This document shows positions 34,236 through 46,409 of a DNA stretch of 64,000 nucleotides, piece by piece (position 1 is the first letter of the stretch; the number at the start of each line of letters is the position of its first letter). A program made the position numbers and the translations under genes. Source of the stretch: Polytrichum commune (taxonomy: Eukaryota; Streptophyta; Polytrichopsida; Polytrichales; Polytrichaceae); the NCBI GenBank assembly GCA_950295325.1, contig OX485805.1:28757501-28821500 (forward strand), given 5' to 3'. A model generated the notes under the pieces. That model saw only the letters and a program-made list of their open reading frames with translations, did no database searches and had not been told where the DNA came from.

Positions 34236-36570
34236 CTACAACTTGCGCACCAATTCTCCCAATCTTTGCAGCGTTTGGAAGGATCTGAGCCCTCCTCGGC
34301 GACCTAGGGCTACTTCTTGTTGTAGTTCTATTTCCAGCAATCTTCGGTGATGGTTAGGGTCGACGAGCGACTTGGTGAGCGCATCAACGAAGGAGAGTGA
34401 GATGCTAAGAAGCGTGTTGACACGGTCAGCCCTAGCACCGGAGATCGCGTCACTCCCTGGCCATCCCCCAACCTCGCTGATTCCCTGAAGGCATGTGTCT
34501 TGATCGGTCATGGCTGCGCTCATGAAGGTTTGCACATCGACTCCTGTGTTGCCGGGTGCGTGGAGGTTCATATCGGCTACCAGGTACATGGATGTGTTGA
34601 GCTGGTCCAGTGAGTCTGCGAACACCTCCAGGCATTGATTTAATGCGTCGTTGCCGAAATTCGCCTTCTCCATGCTCTTGGTTAGGGTGTAAGATTCGTT
34701 CACTGCTGTGTTGGCTGCTTCCATCGTCATGATCGTCCATTGCTGGAGGTCCACCTTGCGTGCGTTAGGGTTGGTTGCGAAGATGGCGAGGCAAGCTTTT
34801 GGGTCTCTGGTTTGGGTGGGGGGGAGGAAGGAACAACACAAAGGAAAGCAAACGTTAGCAGGATTCATCGCCATAGCCAGAAACAAATAGCAACGAAGCA
34901 ATCGTAAGCAGGATTCATTGCCAAAGTCAAGATAGTAACAGCAACGGAGCGACCGTGAGCAATATTCATTTATCGCCATAGCCACAGCAAATGGAGAAGC
35001 CGTGAGCAGGATTCATCGCCATAGCCCAAAACCAGCACCAACTTCAAATTTCAACATAAAACTGTCGGACTGCGAGACTCGAATTTTCCCTCCGAGATGA
35101 CCTCCCAATGCAGCTAGCTCTTCTTTCTGAGATTGCACTCTTTTTCTGCTCATGCGAGAAGAGGAGTGAAGAGCGAGAGATTTGCCATAGCCAGAGACTA
35201 ACGGCAACTTCGGATTTCTACATGAAACCTCCAAACTCTCGGGACGTCTAAGATGAAACCCCCCACTGCAGACAGAAATTCCTCGTTCTGACGTTACACT
35301 TCTTTTCTGCACATGCGAAAAGAAGTATGGAAAAAGAAGAGCGACAGATTCACCATAGGCAGAAACTAACAGCAACTTCAGATTTCATCAACATGTAGCC
35401 TCAACACTAGGAGGCCAAGACTGGATTCTTTCCCTCCAAGATAAACTCCCGACGCAGCTAGCGCCTTCTTCCGAAATTCCACTCTTTTCCGGCCAACGCG
35501 AACGGAGGGATGGATGATGAAGAGCAGCCGATTCCCCATAGTCAAAAACTAACAGCATCTTCCACACTTCACTTTAAGCCTGAAAACTCTCGGACACCAA
35601 ATCTGGTTTCCCATTTTCCTCCAAGATTACCTCCCAATGTAGCCAGAGATTCCACTCTTTTCTCAAATCCCACCCTATTCATGCTCATGCGACAAGAGGA
35701 GTGAAAAAGAAGTACGATCGATCCACCATAGCCTAAACGGCAACTTCGGATTTCGACATGAAACCTCAAAACTCTCCAAGACTGTATTCTCCTTCCCTCC
35801 AAGACGACCTCCCAATGCAGATAGAAATTTCACTTTTTCCAATCTTCCACGCTTCTCTGCTCATGCGAGATGAGGAATGGAAAAGAGAAGAGCCAGCGAT
35901 TCACCACAGCACACATTCTGGCAACATTTCCCTTTCATGACACAGAAGCAGGACAACAAGAATCCACAAGATAGAAAGAGAGGCCTGGAAGATTGTAAGA
36001 TTGCATACTCAAAGTCGACAGAAAGGATGGAAGATCGACGTACGTTGTTTTCTCGCAAATGGACTCATAAGGAACCTCCCCGGGGTACGACGAAGGGCCG
36101 TATGCTTCCGCAGGAACCGGTGCAGAAACCGCAGGAGCAATCACAGGAGCATCAACAGGAGCATCCGAGGGTGGGCTAGGAGGGCTTGCATTTGGAAACT
36201 TGTGCGAATTCGATGGGGTTGGAGCTGGAGCTGGCACTGGCACTGGAGCAGGAGATGGAGCAAGAGCTGGTGCAGGTGTCGGAGCAAGCTTGTCATGTTC
36301 TTGTCGTCCACTGATATCACTGCTGCTGCCGCCATCGCCACTCTTAACCTTGTCTTTCTTAGTGCCAACAACGGATGCACTTACGATAGCCGCAACGAGG
36401 ATAAGAGCGATGCAGAAACTCGCAAGGCAGCATTTCCCTCGCTTGTTGCTTTGTCTCCTTGATGACATGGGGATGTCGAACTCGGAGCGGGTGGACATCT
36501 CCAAGGTTGAGTAGGGCATCTGCGCGCTCAGCAAGCCCCGCCCCCGCGAATCATTCTCCAGACGCATCAT
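34236..36570 (-). CDS. membrane-anchored pectin methylesterase inhibitor-domain protein
   Basis: Two exons: 36570-36044 and 34806-34236, joined by a GTACGT...CAG intron of 1,237 bp in phase 2. The product has 365 residues. Residues 1-46 are polar and probably cytosolic, 47-68 are a membrane segment (CLASFCIALILVAAIVSASV), 96-119 are an Ala-Pro-rich linker of arabinogalactan type, and 170-290 are a PMEI domain. The domain starts ICEKTTDPKACLAIF and has four cysteines (172, 181, 234, 281) in the spacing of the two PMEI disulfides. PMEI domains block pectin methylesterases in the cell wall or act as pro-regions of type I pectinesterases. An RRLL motif at 330-333 resembles the subtilase processing site that precedes the catalytic domain in those enzymes. 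Here a stop follows 32 residues later and no pectinesterase domain is found. The ATG at 36570 was chosen because the upstream TTG of the same frame is not a plausible start. Confidence 0.8.
34855..35915. repeat. tandem repeats inside the PMEI-gene intron
   Basis: First come three to four ~50-bp units (GCAGGATTCATCGCCATAGC), then five ~165-190-bp units starting near 35018, 35187, 35350, 35537 and 35725. Recurring blocks are CCATAGCC, AACTTCGGATTTC, CCTCCAAGA, GACCTCCCAATGCAG and CTGCTCATGCGA. The array fills most of the intron. Confidence 0.75.
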
Positions 36571-37740
36571 CTTCACCAAATTGTTCAATCACACCGACCG
36601 AAATGATGCAATACGAAAATCTGATGAGCCTCGATGGAGTGACTCCTTCACGCACAAGATCCTGTCTGCAAGTCCCAATGTGAATCGATGCGGAGAGCTC
36701 CTCCCTCCTCTGGAAGGGGGTTTGCTACCAACCTACAACCAAGCATAACGAAGTTTCTGAATAAGTCACTTCTCCGCAATTCCTCCTATTTTTAGCTTGG
36801 CCCCAAGGGGGTGACTGCCACTGGGCGCAATCCTGACCTCTCGACACAAAATCTCAATAACCTTCCCACGAACGTCCAAACCGCGTCGACCTGTAAACTT
36901 AGCGAATTAGCAAGTCCTCCTCCGAGAACGGCAACCCTCCTGAGCCAATGCAACAACGAAATCCTCCCACTAACTTACTGCAACAATACTCAACTCATCA
37001 AACTATCAGCCGTCTCCCTCCCCGCCAATTTCAAACCCACCGACCCAAGCAGCATCTACATATACCAAAAAGTCAATCGAACAATCTCTCCATGGTGAAC
37101 TCCTCCCCCACAAACAACCTCCCTTCCGCCAATCCAACCGCCCATACAAAGGCCAAAGTCCTCTTACTCGACCCAAAACTACAAAAATTCGCTCACTCCT
37201 CAATCCGTTAGGTACCTGCAAACCCACACCTACTCCTCCAAGAGCAAATCCAAAATGCACCACAAGCCGATAACACCAAATCCAAACTCCCGACAACCCA
37301 AAACTAAGAATATTTTCACTCTGCAATCCAAGAATATATCCAAAACATACACAAGCTAATAACTTAATGCACCAAACTCCACAGCCAAAATCCTCTGACT
37401 CAACCCAACACTCTCACTCTCACTATGCAATCCAATGCTTGCAAATCCCTACCTGCTCCTCCAAGAGCATATCCAGAACCCACCACAACCTCCAAGGTCA
37501 TCCGTCACTCCCAGGACTCCCAGCACTCATTTCTCACTCCCTCACTCACCTGCTAAATTGTTAATCCCCCAGAATAAAACAGACAGAAATGAATTCTGTT
37601 GCCGATGATGAACCCAAGGGAATCCAAGGGCAAGCCACACCTACCTAGTGATCCACCAAAGCAACTGAACTTCCTTCACCGTCGTCACCCTTAACGCTCC
37701 AAAACCAATAACTTCACCCTCAACAGTCCAGCTAAGAAGT
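36571..37740. promoter_or_regulatory. 5' flank of the PMEI gene, no other gene
   Basis: C-rich on the plus strand, with long but meaningless frames. Two copies of a ~220-bp unit start near 37218 and 37445 (CTCCTCCAAGAGCAAATCC and CTCCTCCAAGAGCATATCC). It probably holds the promoter and leader of the PMEI gene. No TATA box could be singled out. Confidence 0.4.
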
Positions 37741-38160
37741 TGGGGCAGTGACCAGGCAGCTTTTGCAGCGGTTGGAGTGCAGGGGGCGGGGCGCGGCAGG
37801 GAGCGAAAGCGCGTGTGAGGTGCGAGAATGCGTCAGTCGCCGGGTGCTCATGATTCCGGCGATGGCGTTATAACAACAAGTTATTTGCGGCAGCCGCTGC
37901 GACGTCGTCGCCGTTCACATCGCAGACAGGAGGAGAGGAACAAAACAAACACACCCGGACATAAGGGACACGAGGAAAGTTTTTGCGTTTGGGTGCCCAT
38001 GTTCGGTGCCCGCTGCCCGAAACTCGTCCCGTGTGCGAAGGGGGAGCGAAAGTTTCTGTCGCCTGCCCGGGGCGGGGAGGTGAGGTCGGTGGGGGGCCCG
38101 CTGGCCGCAGGTTGCTCTCTTGGGACGTCGCTTGGGACCTCGATGGGGTGATGAAATGAG
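37741..38160. other. GC-rich, CpG-rich block without a gene
   Basis: The most GC-rich stretch of the window, with many CG dinucleotides and overlapping frames on both strands that lack motifs. It could be a promoter or 5' leader region, or an inserted foreign segment. No function assigned. Confidence 0.4.
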
Positions 38161-39215
38161 TCCTAGGTGGCAAGAGGACTGATACAAGCTACAAGCTTGT
38201 GGAGAAGTGTAGTTTTGTTTTGCATATAGTTTACTCAAGTTATTGTAGTAATAATAAACTCTTATGTTAATGCTTTATTGGGATCAATTATTCTTCTATG
38301 ATTGAACTTCACTTGAAATTGACATTCCTAGTGCATCAAGATACATGTGTGAATTTCTTACATTATAGTATATTTTATATAATAGTATATTTCATGGGAT
38401 TTCTTTGGGTTTTTTTGGAAAAGTTAGAGTATATTTCATAGATTTACTTCTAATCTTGTAGTTGTTATTTTAAAATCACTCATGTGAAGAAATGTAATAG
38501 ATGAATGGAGTGCATATGTAGATGGATGAGTATAAAGCAAGACTATAGTTGTACTATAGTTATAGTTACGACTATCAATCCCCATCTCCTATAATATATC
38601 TTAAGTTTCATGAGAACAACATGTGGGAGGTATTAACAAATTGTTATGTGAGCTTGTAATTTTATTTTTTTTGCAACCAGCTAGTAATTTTTACTTTGGT
38701 GCCATGTGTGTCTCATGTTAATGCCTATTTAAAGTGAACACCTTAATATTATTATTAAATAAAATAAAATTTTAACAACCAATAATGAGGACATCAATCA
38801 AGGTTAGTCGTTTGACATTTGCATGGCATTTGACCCTTAGAGTTAAGATTACTTGTCCCTCATCTTCCACTTGGAATTTTTTTACAAATCCAAAATATGA
38901 AGACGTGGAAAGATTCTCATCTAAAGGAAAAACAAGTGCTCACAATGAAAGCAAGTGATCAAGGATCAAATGTAAGGAAGGCTAGCATGCTACTTGCATC
39001 TAGAATACATTTTCAAGGAGAATTTGTAAGTTGCATCCATATATGTTATCGAACTCAAAATAGATACAACGCTCTTGAAAAGCCATCACTAACACGTATT
39101 ATTTTTGAGAGCTAAGATGGGGTATGGTTTAGCATTGCTCTTTTTAAAAGTGCTCCTCTTCATCATTGAGACTCAATCTTATCATTTATAATATGACCTA
39201 AGTCAGGTCACCTCA
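38161..39215. other. no gene seen, AT-rich
   Basis: A 72-codon frame at 38897-39115 has no recognisable motif. Confidence 0.55.
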
Positions 39216-39512
39216 GGGTTGGTTCACACGGGGTCCCAAGTCCCACTCATGTTAGCAAGTCCCAACATGGAGGCAAAGTCCCAACTTGTGAGCCTCAAGT
39301 AACCACTGAAATATGGTTAATTATCATTAAAGTCAGATCATGATTATTTTATGTAAAAATATCCGCAAGACTTGGGTTGAGATTTGGGTCTAGCTTTTTG
39401 CTCAACCCAACTCGCAACACAAGTCCCAAGCCTCACCTCCAAAAAGTGTTATCATATAGCCATCCATGTCATAGTTGGGACTTAGGACTTGGGACTCCGT
39501 GTGAACCGGTCC
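39216..39512. mobile_element. Tourist-like MITE
   Basis: A 297-bp element. The left end GGGTTGGTTCACACGGGGTC and the inverted right end GGACCGGTTCACACGGAGTC match, and the match continues into CCAAGTCC. The 3-bp sequence TCA flanks both sides (39213-39215 and 39513-39515). A 3-bp duplication and GG-starting ends fit PIF/Harbinger-derived Tourist MITEs, although the usual duplication is TWA. Confidence 0.65.
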
Positions 39513-40485
39513 TCAGTCGTCATCAAAGATTTCGTGATGGGAAAAAAATGTATAGAAATAAGAATAAAATATTTCATCAATTTGAGCTTCAAAAATCAAC
39601 AAATCTAGCAACGAGGCTAAAGTATGTGACATTATCATAACATTATTCAACCTCGTGGAGGACTTGCATTTCTAATATGAGAGGGTTATGACACATATTA
39701 TCGTTCAAAATAACACTACCCATAAATTTTGAACTTTAAACTCTTTTGAAAGTAGCAAGAATCTCACCACGAGTAATTGATTTTGAGAATGAGGAAGGTA
39801 TAAGGTAAGCAACCCATTCCTGACCAATTAAGCAATTTAGCATATCTACGGTTTAGGTATGATCAAAGAAAAAAACCATCATGTAGAGAAATAAAATTAA
39901 GAAGAATTTCATAATTGTTCATAATTTTTTTTTGGCAATAACCAAATTACTAAGAATTTTCTAAGCAGATATTCTCTTCGACCTATACTCATGATATAGG
40001 CTAACCTCTTTCCAATCGCCGATTGGTTACAAAACTGAGAACACTTGGTTCCCATAATCGATGATCATGGCACATAAATTTGCTTGCAAATCTAAACCTA
40101 GTGGTCAACTTAAGTTAACCATTGACATTCAACTAAGTTGGATTTCAACCATGACATGTCAACAATGATTAGAGATTCATATTGTGTTGCACAAAAATAG
40201 GTTGACCTAAGCTTTGAGAATGGGGTGGTGGTCGGGAATGGGTTGCTTACCTTAATGCCCCCACCGAGGGGTTGATCATACCAGCCACTTATGGCACCAT
40301 CCGTTGGCATCTGCAATTGTAATAGTGTTGAAAAGTGGTGGGCCAACATCTATTTCTCAAACATAATCCCCAGCAATTTCACGGCTAGAATTGAACAAAA
40401 AATTTGGTGTGATCGGAGCATGAGGCTAAGCCCTTAGGTTTGCTGAATAAATGTTATGATCATCGTAGTAGGAGTCACAAATATT
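39513..40485. other. no gene seen
   Basis: AT-rich sequence with scattered short frames only. Confidence 0.55.
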
Positions 40486-40553
40486 TAGAAAGTAAGTAAG
40501 TAAGAAAGTAATTAGCATATTAGGAGACCGAATTCAGATATAAAAAACTTAGG

Positions 40554-40587
<34 letters not shown>

Positions 40588-40690
40588 TTAGCATATTAGA
40601 AGACCGAGTTCAGATATAAAAAAACTTAGGAAGTAAGTAAGTAAGTAAGTAGCATATTAGAAGACCAAGTTCAGATATATAAAAACCAAA
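40486..40690. repeat. ~65-bp tandem repeat with (AAGT)n core
   Basis: Three units of AAGTAAG...TAATTAGCATATTAG-AGACC-A-TTCAGATATAAAA. They differ mostly in the number of AAGT tetramers. Confidence 0.85.
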
Positions 40691-40862
40691 TTCACTCTTT
40701 ACACTACCAGCTACTATATATGTTGATGAGGGCATGTAAATTAATGTATGAAAAAGAGAAAGCCTTAAGAGTGGCATTTCAGATATGGTGTGCAATAAAG
40801 CTCGTTGCCCATGCATCTCATTTATGTTCTGATATGGACATGTGAAGTACACAAGTTTGAAC

Positions 40863-41091
40863 CAGTGGCTGGGAAGTGTTTGGGCATAGTCGGTCAAGGT
40901 CCTAGTGATTCTAAATCCAGCTGGTTACATGTTGACATCTTCCGGTTTTGCTTTCATTCATTTGAGGCATATTCTCCTATAGATTCCTCTAAAAGGAAGG
41001 GTAATTCTCTTGAAGTCTTGAACTTCAACCGGTTATTTTTGAAACTCAACCGGTTCATTTGTAACTAACTGACAGTTCTCCCCAGACAGTA
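40863..41091 (-). mobile_element. hAT-like MITE with 8-bp target duplication
   Basis: A 229-bp element from CAGTGGCTGGGAAGTGTTTG to TTCTCCCCAGACAGTA, flanked by GTTTGAAC at 40855-40862 and 41092-41099. Perfect AACCGGTT octamers lie at 41027-41034 and 41048-41055, close to one end. Confidence 0.85.
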
Positions 41092-41262
41092 GTTTGAACA
41101 CTTGTGAGGCAAAAATATTCTCCCTTCGCCCTCTCCAATGAACGGGGAGCAGGGTTCGTGGAGAAGGCTGGGGCAAACCAACCCACACAATGGTTCCTTG
41201 GAGGCAAGGGTTTAGGCATCCAACAAGGAATGAATGTATGGGTTCGTTTGCCCAAATCTTGT

Positions 41263-41477
41263 GGAGAACCGGTGGTTAGTTACAGATGAACCAGTTGAGT
41301 TTGAGAATTAACCGGTTGAAGTTCGAGGCTTCAGGAGAATTGCCGATCATTTTAGAAGAACTGAGAGAAATATACCTCAAATGAATAAAGCAAAACTGGA
41401 AGATGTCAACATGTAACCAGTTGCATTCAAAATCACTAAGATCTTGACCGACTATGCCCAAACACTTCTAGGGCACT
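41263..41477 (+). mobile_element. hAT-like MITE, first of a tandem pair
   Basis: It runs from GTGGAGAACCGGTGGTTAG to CTTCTAGGGCACTG. The next copy follows without a spacer, so one probably inserted into the end of the other. Confidence 0.7.
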
Positions 41478-41703
41478 GACGGGGAGAATCGACTGCTAGT
41501 TACAGATGAACCAGTTCAGTTTGAGAGATAATCAGTTGAAATTCAAGACTTCAGAAAAATTGCCAACCATTTTAGAAAAATCTATGGAATATGCCTCGAA
41601 TTTATTAAAGCATGACCAAAAGATCACAACATGTAACCGGTTGGACTTGGAAAACACTACAATTTTGACCGATTTATGTCCAAAAATCTCCTTGGACACT
41701 GGC
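41478..41703 (+). mobile_element. hAT-like MITE, second of a tandem pair
   Basis: It runs from ACGGGGAGAATCGACTGCTA to CTCCTTGGACACTG, with GATCACAACATGTAACCGG inside. A lone 5' end (CCAATGAACGGGGAGCAG) also stands at 41135-41152, so this is a cluster of insertions. Confidence 0.75.
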
Positions 41704-43410
41704 CCTCTCGCCTTGTGATCCCCATGATTTGGGTGATGGACTTCTCTCTTCCCTTCAAGTTAGGCCCTATAGCCATTCCCGAGTGCCAAGTGCTCAGTTG
41801 TATGGCTCATTGAAATTATTCGAGGGCCGAGGCTTAATATTTTGCTCTTTTGAGTTGAGCTTCCACCACTCTTACCAAGGTACATGGAATCTAGTAAAAA
41901 ATATGCTTTCTACATGTTTGTGGTTGGTTTATTTCAATCCTTTTATCTATTTTTATGTTGAAAGATTGCATGAAACTACTTTAGACCCATGTTGTTCTAG
42001 TCTATTGTACATGTGCATATTAGAACATTCCCGAATTGTCTACTCAACATGCTGCCATTGACAGTTGGTTATTTTGAAGTTTTGGAACGATGGTTGCATC
42101 AATGTCCATTTGCCCTCACCGTAGGTTGCCAAATTGGTATCTATGATAGTTTAGCACCACACTTCTGTAGACTATTATATGGGGCCATGGCATGTGTAAT
42201 GGTTATGTTGCAAGTATCGAGCTTTGGTGACTGATTGTGTCGGGTCCACAGTATGATGAGGGTTTAGGCTTGGCCCTCGTTTTTGGGGGAAGGTGTGTAC
42301 TGACAATTGTATTAACCCTCTTGCATACTAAGCCCTACGAATCCAATGGCCCAAATTATGTGTAGCCCTTCCCCTCAAATGGGCTTATGAAGGGTATGTT
42401 GCATGGGCATTTAGATTCATGGGCATCTTAGACATGAGTAACAATAGGAACATGGGCCCCTCATTGAGTAATGTTGTGTGGTGGGCAACATTGCCAAAAT
42501 AAATTGTTTGGAAAGTTGATGCCCACCAATAAATTCCAATATAAGATTGGTAAAGAGACTACGGTAAGAACGTGCTCCCCAACATTTGAACACACATGAT
42601 AATTCATCCCAATTAAACTGACTTTGGATCTACGATCTTAATTATGTTGAGATCAAATTTCTCAAATTCAAATCAATTATATTGAGAATTCACGTGTTGT
42701 TATATAGATGATTGAGGTTTCACCTCAAGTTCAGATTAGTAAGAACTGACTCAAAGAGTAAGTCTAGCCTTTGACATTTTCCTTACTACATCCTCTCAAT
42801 CACATACCTCTTGATCAAATTGAAATCTTTGATGCTAATTATGAAGTCAAATAACTTACAAATCATACATAGTAGACTATTAATTATACATTTGAGGTGG
42901 CATTGATGCTCCCCCTCCGATTAAAGCGCAAGAGAGACATTGGGGCCGGTCCTCTTATTTTCTTGGGCCCGGGTGTGGGGGTCACGGCCAACTAATGTTT
43001 TGGTGGAGGCCCACTATGGCAGATGATTGGTGACCCAAAAGCACTCATTCGGGGCCTATGAGTTTATATGTCCAAAGCATTCGGCACGGGCCCTCCTTTT
43101 TTATTATTTCTATAATTCCCCTCGCATACAAAGTCCCTTGTCCATTGCCCATGTGTAAAGCTAGACCCCTCCATGAACGGGGAGAATCGACTTTACACCT
43201 TTTTGTCTAATTAGTGTGGATTATCATTTAGAGTTACATGATGCTATAGCTTTTAACCGACATTACCATTTTTTTAAGCCAAATATTTTATATCATAGTC
43301 TTCGTTGTGCATAATAACTAGTTTTGTTATTTGGGTAAAAAAATGATGCTCTTAATAATATGTTATAGTAATGCGTAACTCCAGATGATAACCCACATTA
43401 ATTAGACCCC
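41704..43410. other. no gene seen
   Basis: Frames at 41729-42061 and 42013-42234 have no motif. A solitary hAT-like MITE 5' end (CCATGAACGGGGAGAATCGA) lies at 43171-43190. Confidence 0.5.
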
Positions 43411-43622
43411 CAAAAGGTGCAGTTACATATGGACCGGTTCAGTGTGAGAAATAACCGATGAAAGTTCAAGACTTCAGAAAAATTATCAATCATTTAAGAA
43501 GAATATTTAGAATATACCTCGAATTAACAAAGAAAAATTGAAAGATCACAACATGTAATTGGTTGGACTTGGAAACACTAAGATTTTGACCAACCATGCC
43601 TAAAAACCTCCCTAGACATTGA
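43411..43622 (+). mobile_element. hAT-like MITE, 5'-truncated
   Basis: It lacks the first ~20 bases. It carries ACCGGTTCAGTGTGAG, AAAGTTCAAGACTTCAG, GATCACAACATGTAATTGG and the end CTCCCTAGACATTGA. Confidence 0.7.
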
Positions 43623-45719
43623 GACTCTTGTTTACCATGGTTCCAAGAATCGGCCGTCCACTCTTCCCTTATGACCCTTTTGTGCTTGGCTTCTAGACCA
43701 ACCTCGGCCATTTCGGGTTCGAATCTCTTCCCCTACCTAGGTTACATTTCCATAACACCAAAATACCGATTTCACATGAGTGTTCCTAATTTCAAGCATT
43801 CCGGATCTTTTAAAAAAACATATTTTTTCTTGAGTTTATTCTCGATTCTATTAGACTAAAACATTGAATGTGTGTAATTATTAGGTTGAATGTGAACAAC
43901 TATCTTAGTGTGGTCCCTAAGGTGACATGCCTTGCCATCTCCTAACATGGTCAAATTTTTCTCGCGCATCAAAGACTGGCGACAAATACTATGTTAGGGT
44001 TCATGGGTTCATCTGAAATGGTTGGAGTTGCCCTACAAACACCAACTTTTTAATTGAGGTAGAGGAGGAGGGGGCCTGTTGGGAATGAGAAAGAGAAGCA
44101 CTGATAAGGTAGACTTATCTTAATCCCACACTAGATTTAGTCTGATACCTAGATCTGAGTGGTATGTGGCTAGGTGTGGATTTAAGAACAAACACCAAAA
44201 AACATGCGTCAAAACGAGATTGACTATGTGCTCAAAATATGCTAACCATTCCAGGTTCGATTGTCAACATCATTGAGGGGACCTATATGCCCAACACATA
44301 TTGAAACAACCTTAAGAGTTTAGTTCCCACATAACCCTGGGCATGCAAGGTTTCATAGAGTATTGTCTTGGTCCATGCTAAATTGAGCAAGGTCTTGACC
44401 AACGCGGCAACAACAAGTGGCAAAATTCCTCCAAAATTTTATTATTTTATGTCGAACCACACAACACATTATGTTGTTAATAATAATAATAATAATAATT
44501 AAAAATTATAGTGATGGTTTTTGGTCCTCTATGTTAGCTTTTGTGTATCACTTTTGTGGCAGGTTATTGAGTTCTCTAGCAATATTAATTGCCTAGGTTT
44601 TTGGTCCTTTTAAAACTACCTACCCTAGTTCTAGAGACTCTTAGAGACTCTCTATGGACGTGTTAACAAGACTCCGATGACACGCTTCAATGGCGTAAAC
44701 CCATTTGATGACTTATTGTAGGATAAATGGGCCCTCCTTCACAAATAATGCTCATGTTTATTTTCTTCACGTTTCTCTGACATTGCCATCTTCATGAGTG
44801 TTTCGTTTTGAAGCGATCTTGAAGATTGGAAGGGGCATCGGCCTTGTGATAGGTGGTGTTTCTGTGAATAAAATGGCTCATCCCTAACTTGCTACTTACA
44901 TGTTGGCCGGTCACATCCCCATTTGTAATGTGAAGAAGCAAGGACGACCCATGCAATTTTGTCATGTGTTCCCTTGTTTTCTCATGGTATAAGTTTGAGC
45001 ATAGTAATATGTTAAGGTGAAGGGTTTAAAATCCGTGGCAGTCATGTTTGGGGGTTCAGTACAATCTATCTCTCAAATTTAAATTCATAATTTTATCAAT
45101 TATGAATTTAAGGACACTAGACTTGTGTTAGAGTTTATGGTGTTTAAACCAAGGCTAATTTTCATGTCTTAATTTGTTATTGTTTATGAGCCTTAAGGAA
45201 TAGCTTATGGTTGCATCTTTAGCTTAACTCCTAAATGCATGAGGGTTTTGAGCAATTTCAAAATCTGATACAAAAAATATGTTGCTCGAGTCTATCAAAG
45301 AGAATGCTTCTCAAGACACGTTGTTCATTAAGGAGTGATGTATGGTTGGTGCTTAGAATGAAGCTTATAATGCCTATTTACGCATTATAACGTGGTGTGC
45401 TCACCATTGAGAAACTAATAAAATAAACAATTGGCCTCATCGCGGTGGTTTTTTTTTGGAGGGGGGGGGGGGTTGGCTCAACTATGCCTCAAGTCTTTAC
45501 CCTACTCCACATAACAATTCAACAACATCGGAACTACATTCTATTCAGAATTACACTATGTTCATTCTCACAGCAAAGCATTGCATTGGTAGATTCATGC
45601 TAAAAACTTGGGTGAAGCAATGTAATGATATTATTAGAATGGAACGGTTGATATCAACTGTATAATGTTATGGTATCAGTAGACTAACAAATTGTCAGAA
45701 ATCATACCAAATCATTATA
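43623..45719. other. no gene seen
   Basis: AT-rich sequence containing the fourth R3-family copy (44138-44330), an (AAT)n tract at 44479-44499 and a T/G run near 45450. No supportable frame. Confidence 0.55.
44138..44330 (+). repeat. dispersed repeat family R3, partial copy 4
   Basis: It shares TGAGTGGTATGTGGCT, ACATGCGTC, TGTGCTCAAAATATGCTAAC and GTTCGATTGTCAACAT with the other copies. The right half is absent. Confidence 0.45.
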
Positions 45720-46260
45720 AGCACAACCAGTGCTCTCAAAACAAAACTTTGGGCTACCGCAACTTCATTTATCAGCAAAATAATCGTCAGAAGTACTGAG
45801 CACAATAAATTTGAGCCCCCACAAATTCATCACATATGTCATGGTCAGAGTGTAAAAACAAGATTTCATAATGCAACAGCCAAGCTCTCAAAATGTAGAC
45901 AACTGCAGTATTTGGTTCACATTTTAAAAGCCTCGACTGCGTGCCTCAGGCTACCACAAAATGTCTGAGCTATGTTGTGACTGCAACTTCACATGGAAAC
46001 AGAAGAAATATCCGAAATCCTGGGCCACAATGATAACTTGAACCCCCAAAATTCATTAAATACGTCATGATCGAACAGTTTGATTTCTGTGCACGGCAAC
46101 ACAACAAAAATAGGATTTCATAAGCTCTCAAATACTAGATGTCAGCTGTAATATCAGTGTGCATTTGAAAGCCTCCCCTGTCACCACAAAGTCCACGCAA
46201 ATAAGGTTTTAATGGAGATCGATATGATGATTTGAGCCACATTCTCTCCACGGCTAATTT
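45720..46260. repeat. tandem array 1 (units ~160-230 bp)
   Basis: Three diverged units with the blocks CTCTCAAAA, TAAAAGCCTC, GGCTACCACAAA, TTGAGCCCCCACAAATTC and AAGATTTCATAA. Confidence 0.6.
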
Positions 46261-46409
46261 CAGGAAAAAGCTGTCTAAAATCATGTATCATGAGATGCTG
46301 GACATTGCGTTTTCTGGCAATGGAATCAACTTGTTTTCATTTGCTCCAAAAAATAAAAAAAAATAAAAACGTTGACGAGATGCAAGATAATAAAGAAACT
46401 GGCCAAAAA

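Noticed and set aside
36001-36514. Plus-strand ORFs rich in Gly/Ala or Arg/Trp
   Set aside because: Antisense shadows of the Ala-Pro linker exon of the PMEI gene.
43660-43740. tRNA-like GGGTTCGAATCTC (B-box-like)
   Set aside because: No A box at the right distance and no cloverleaf could be drawn.
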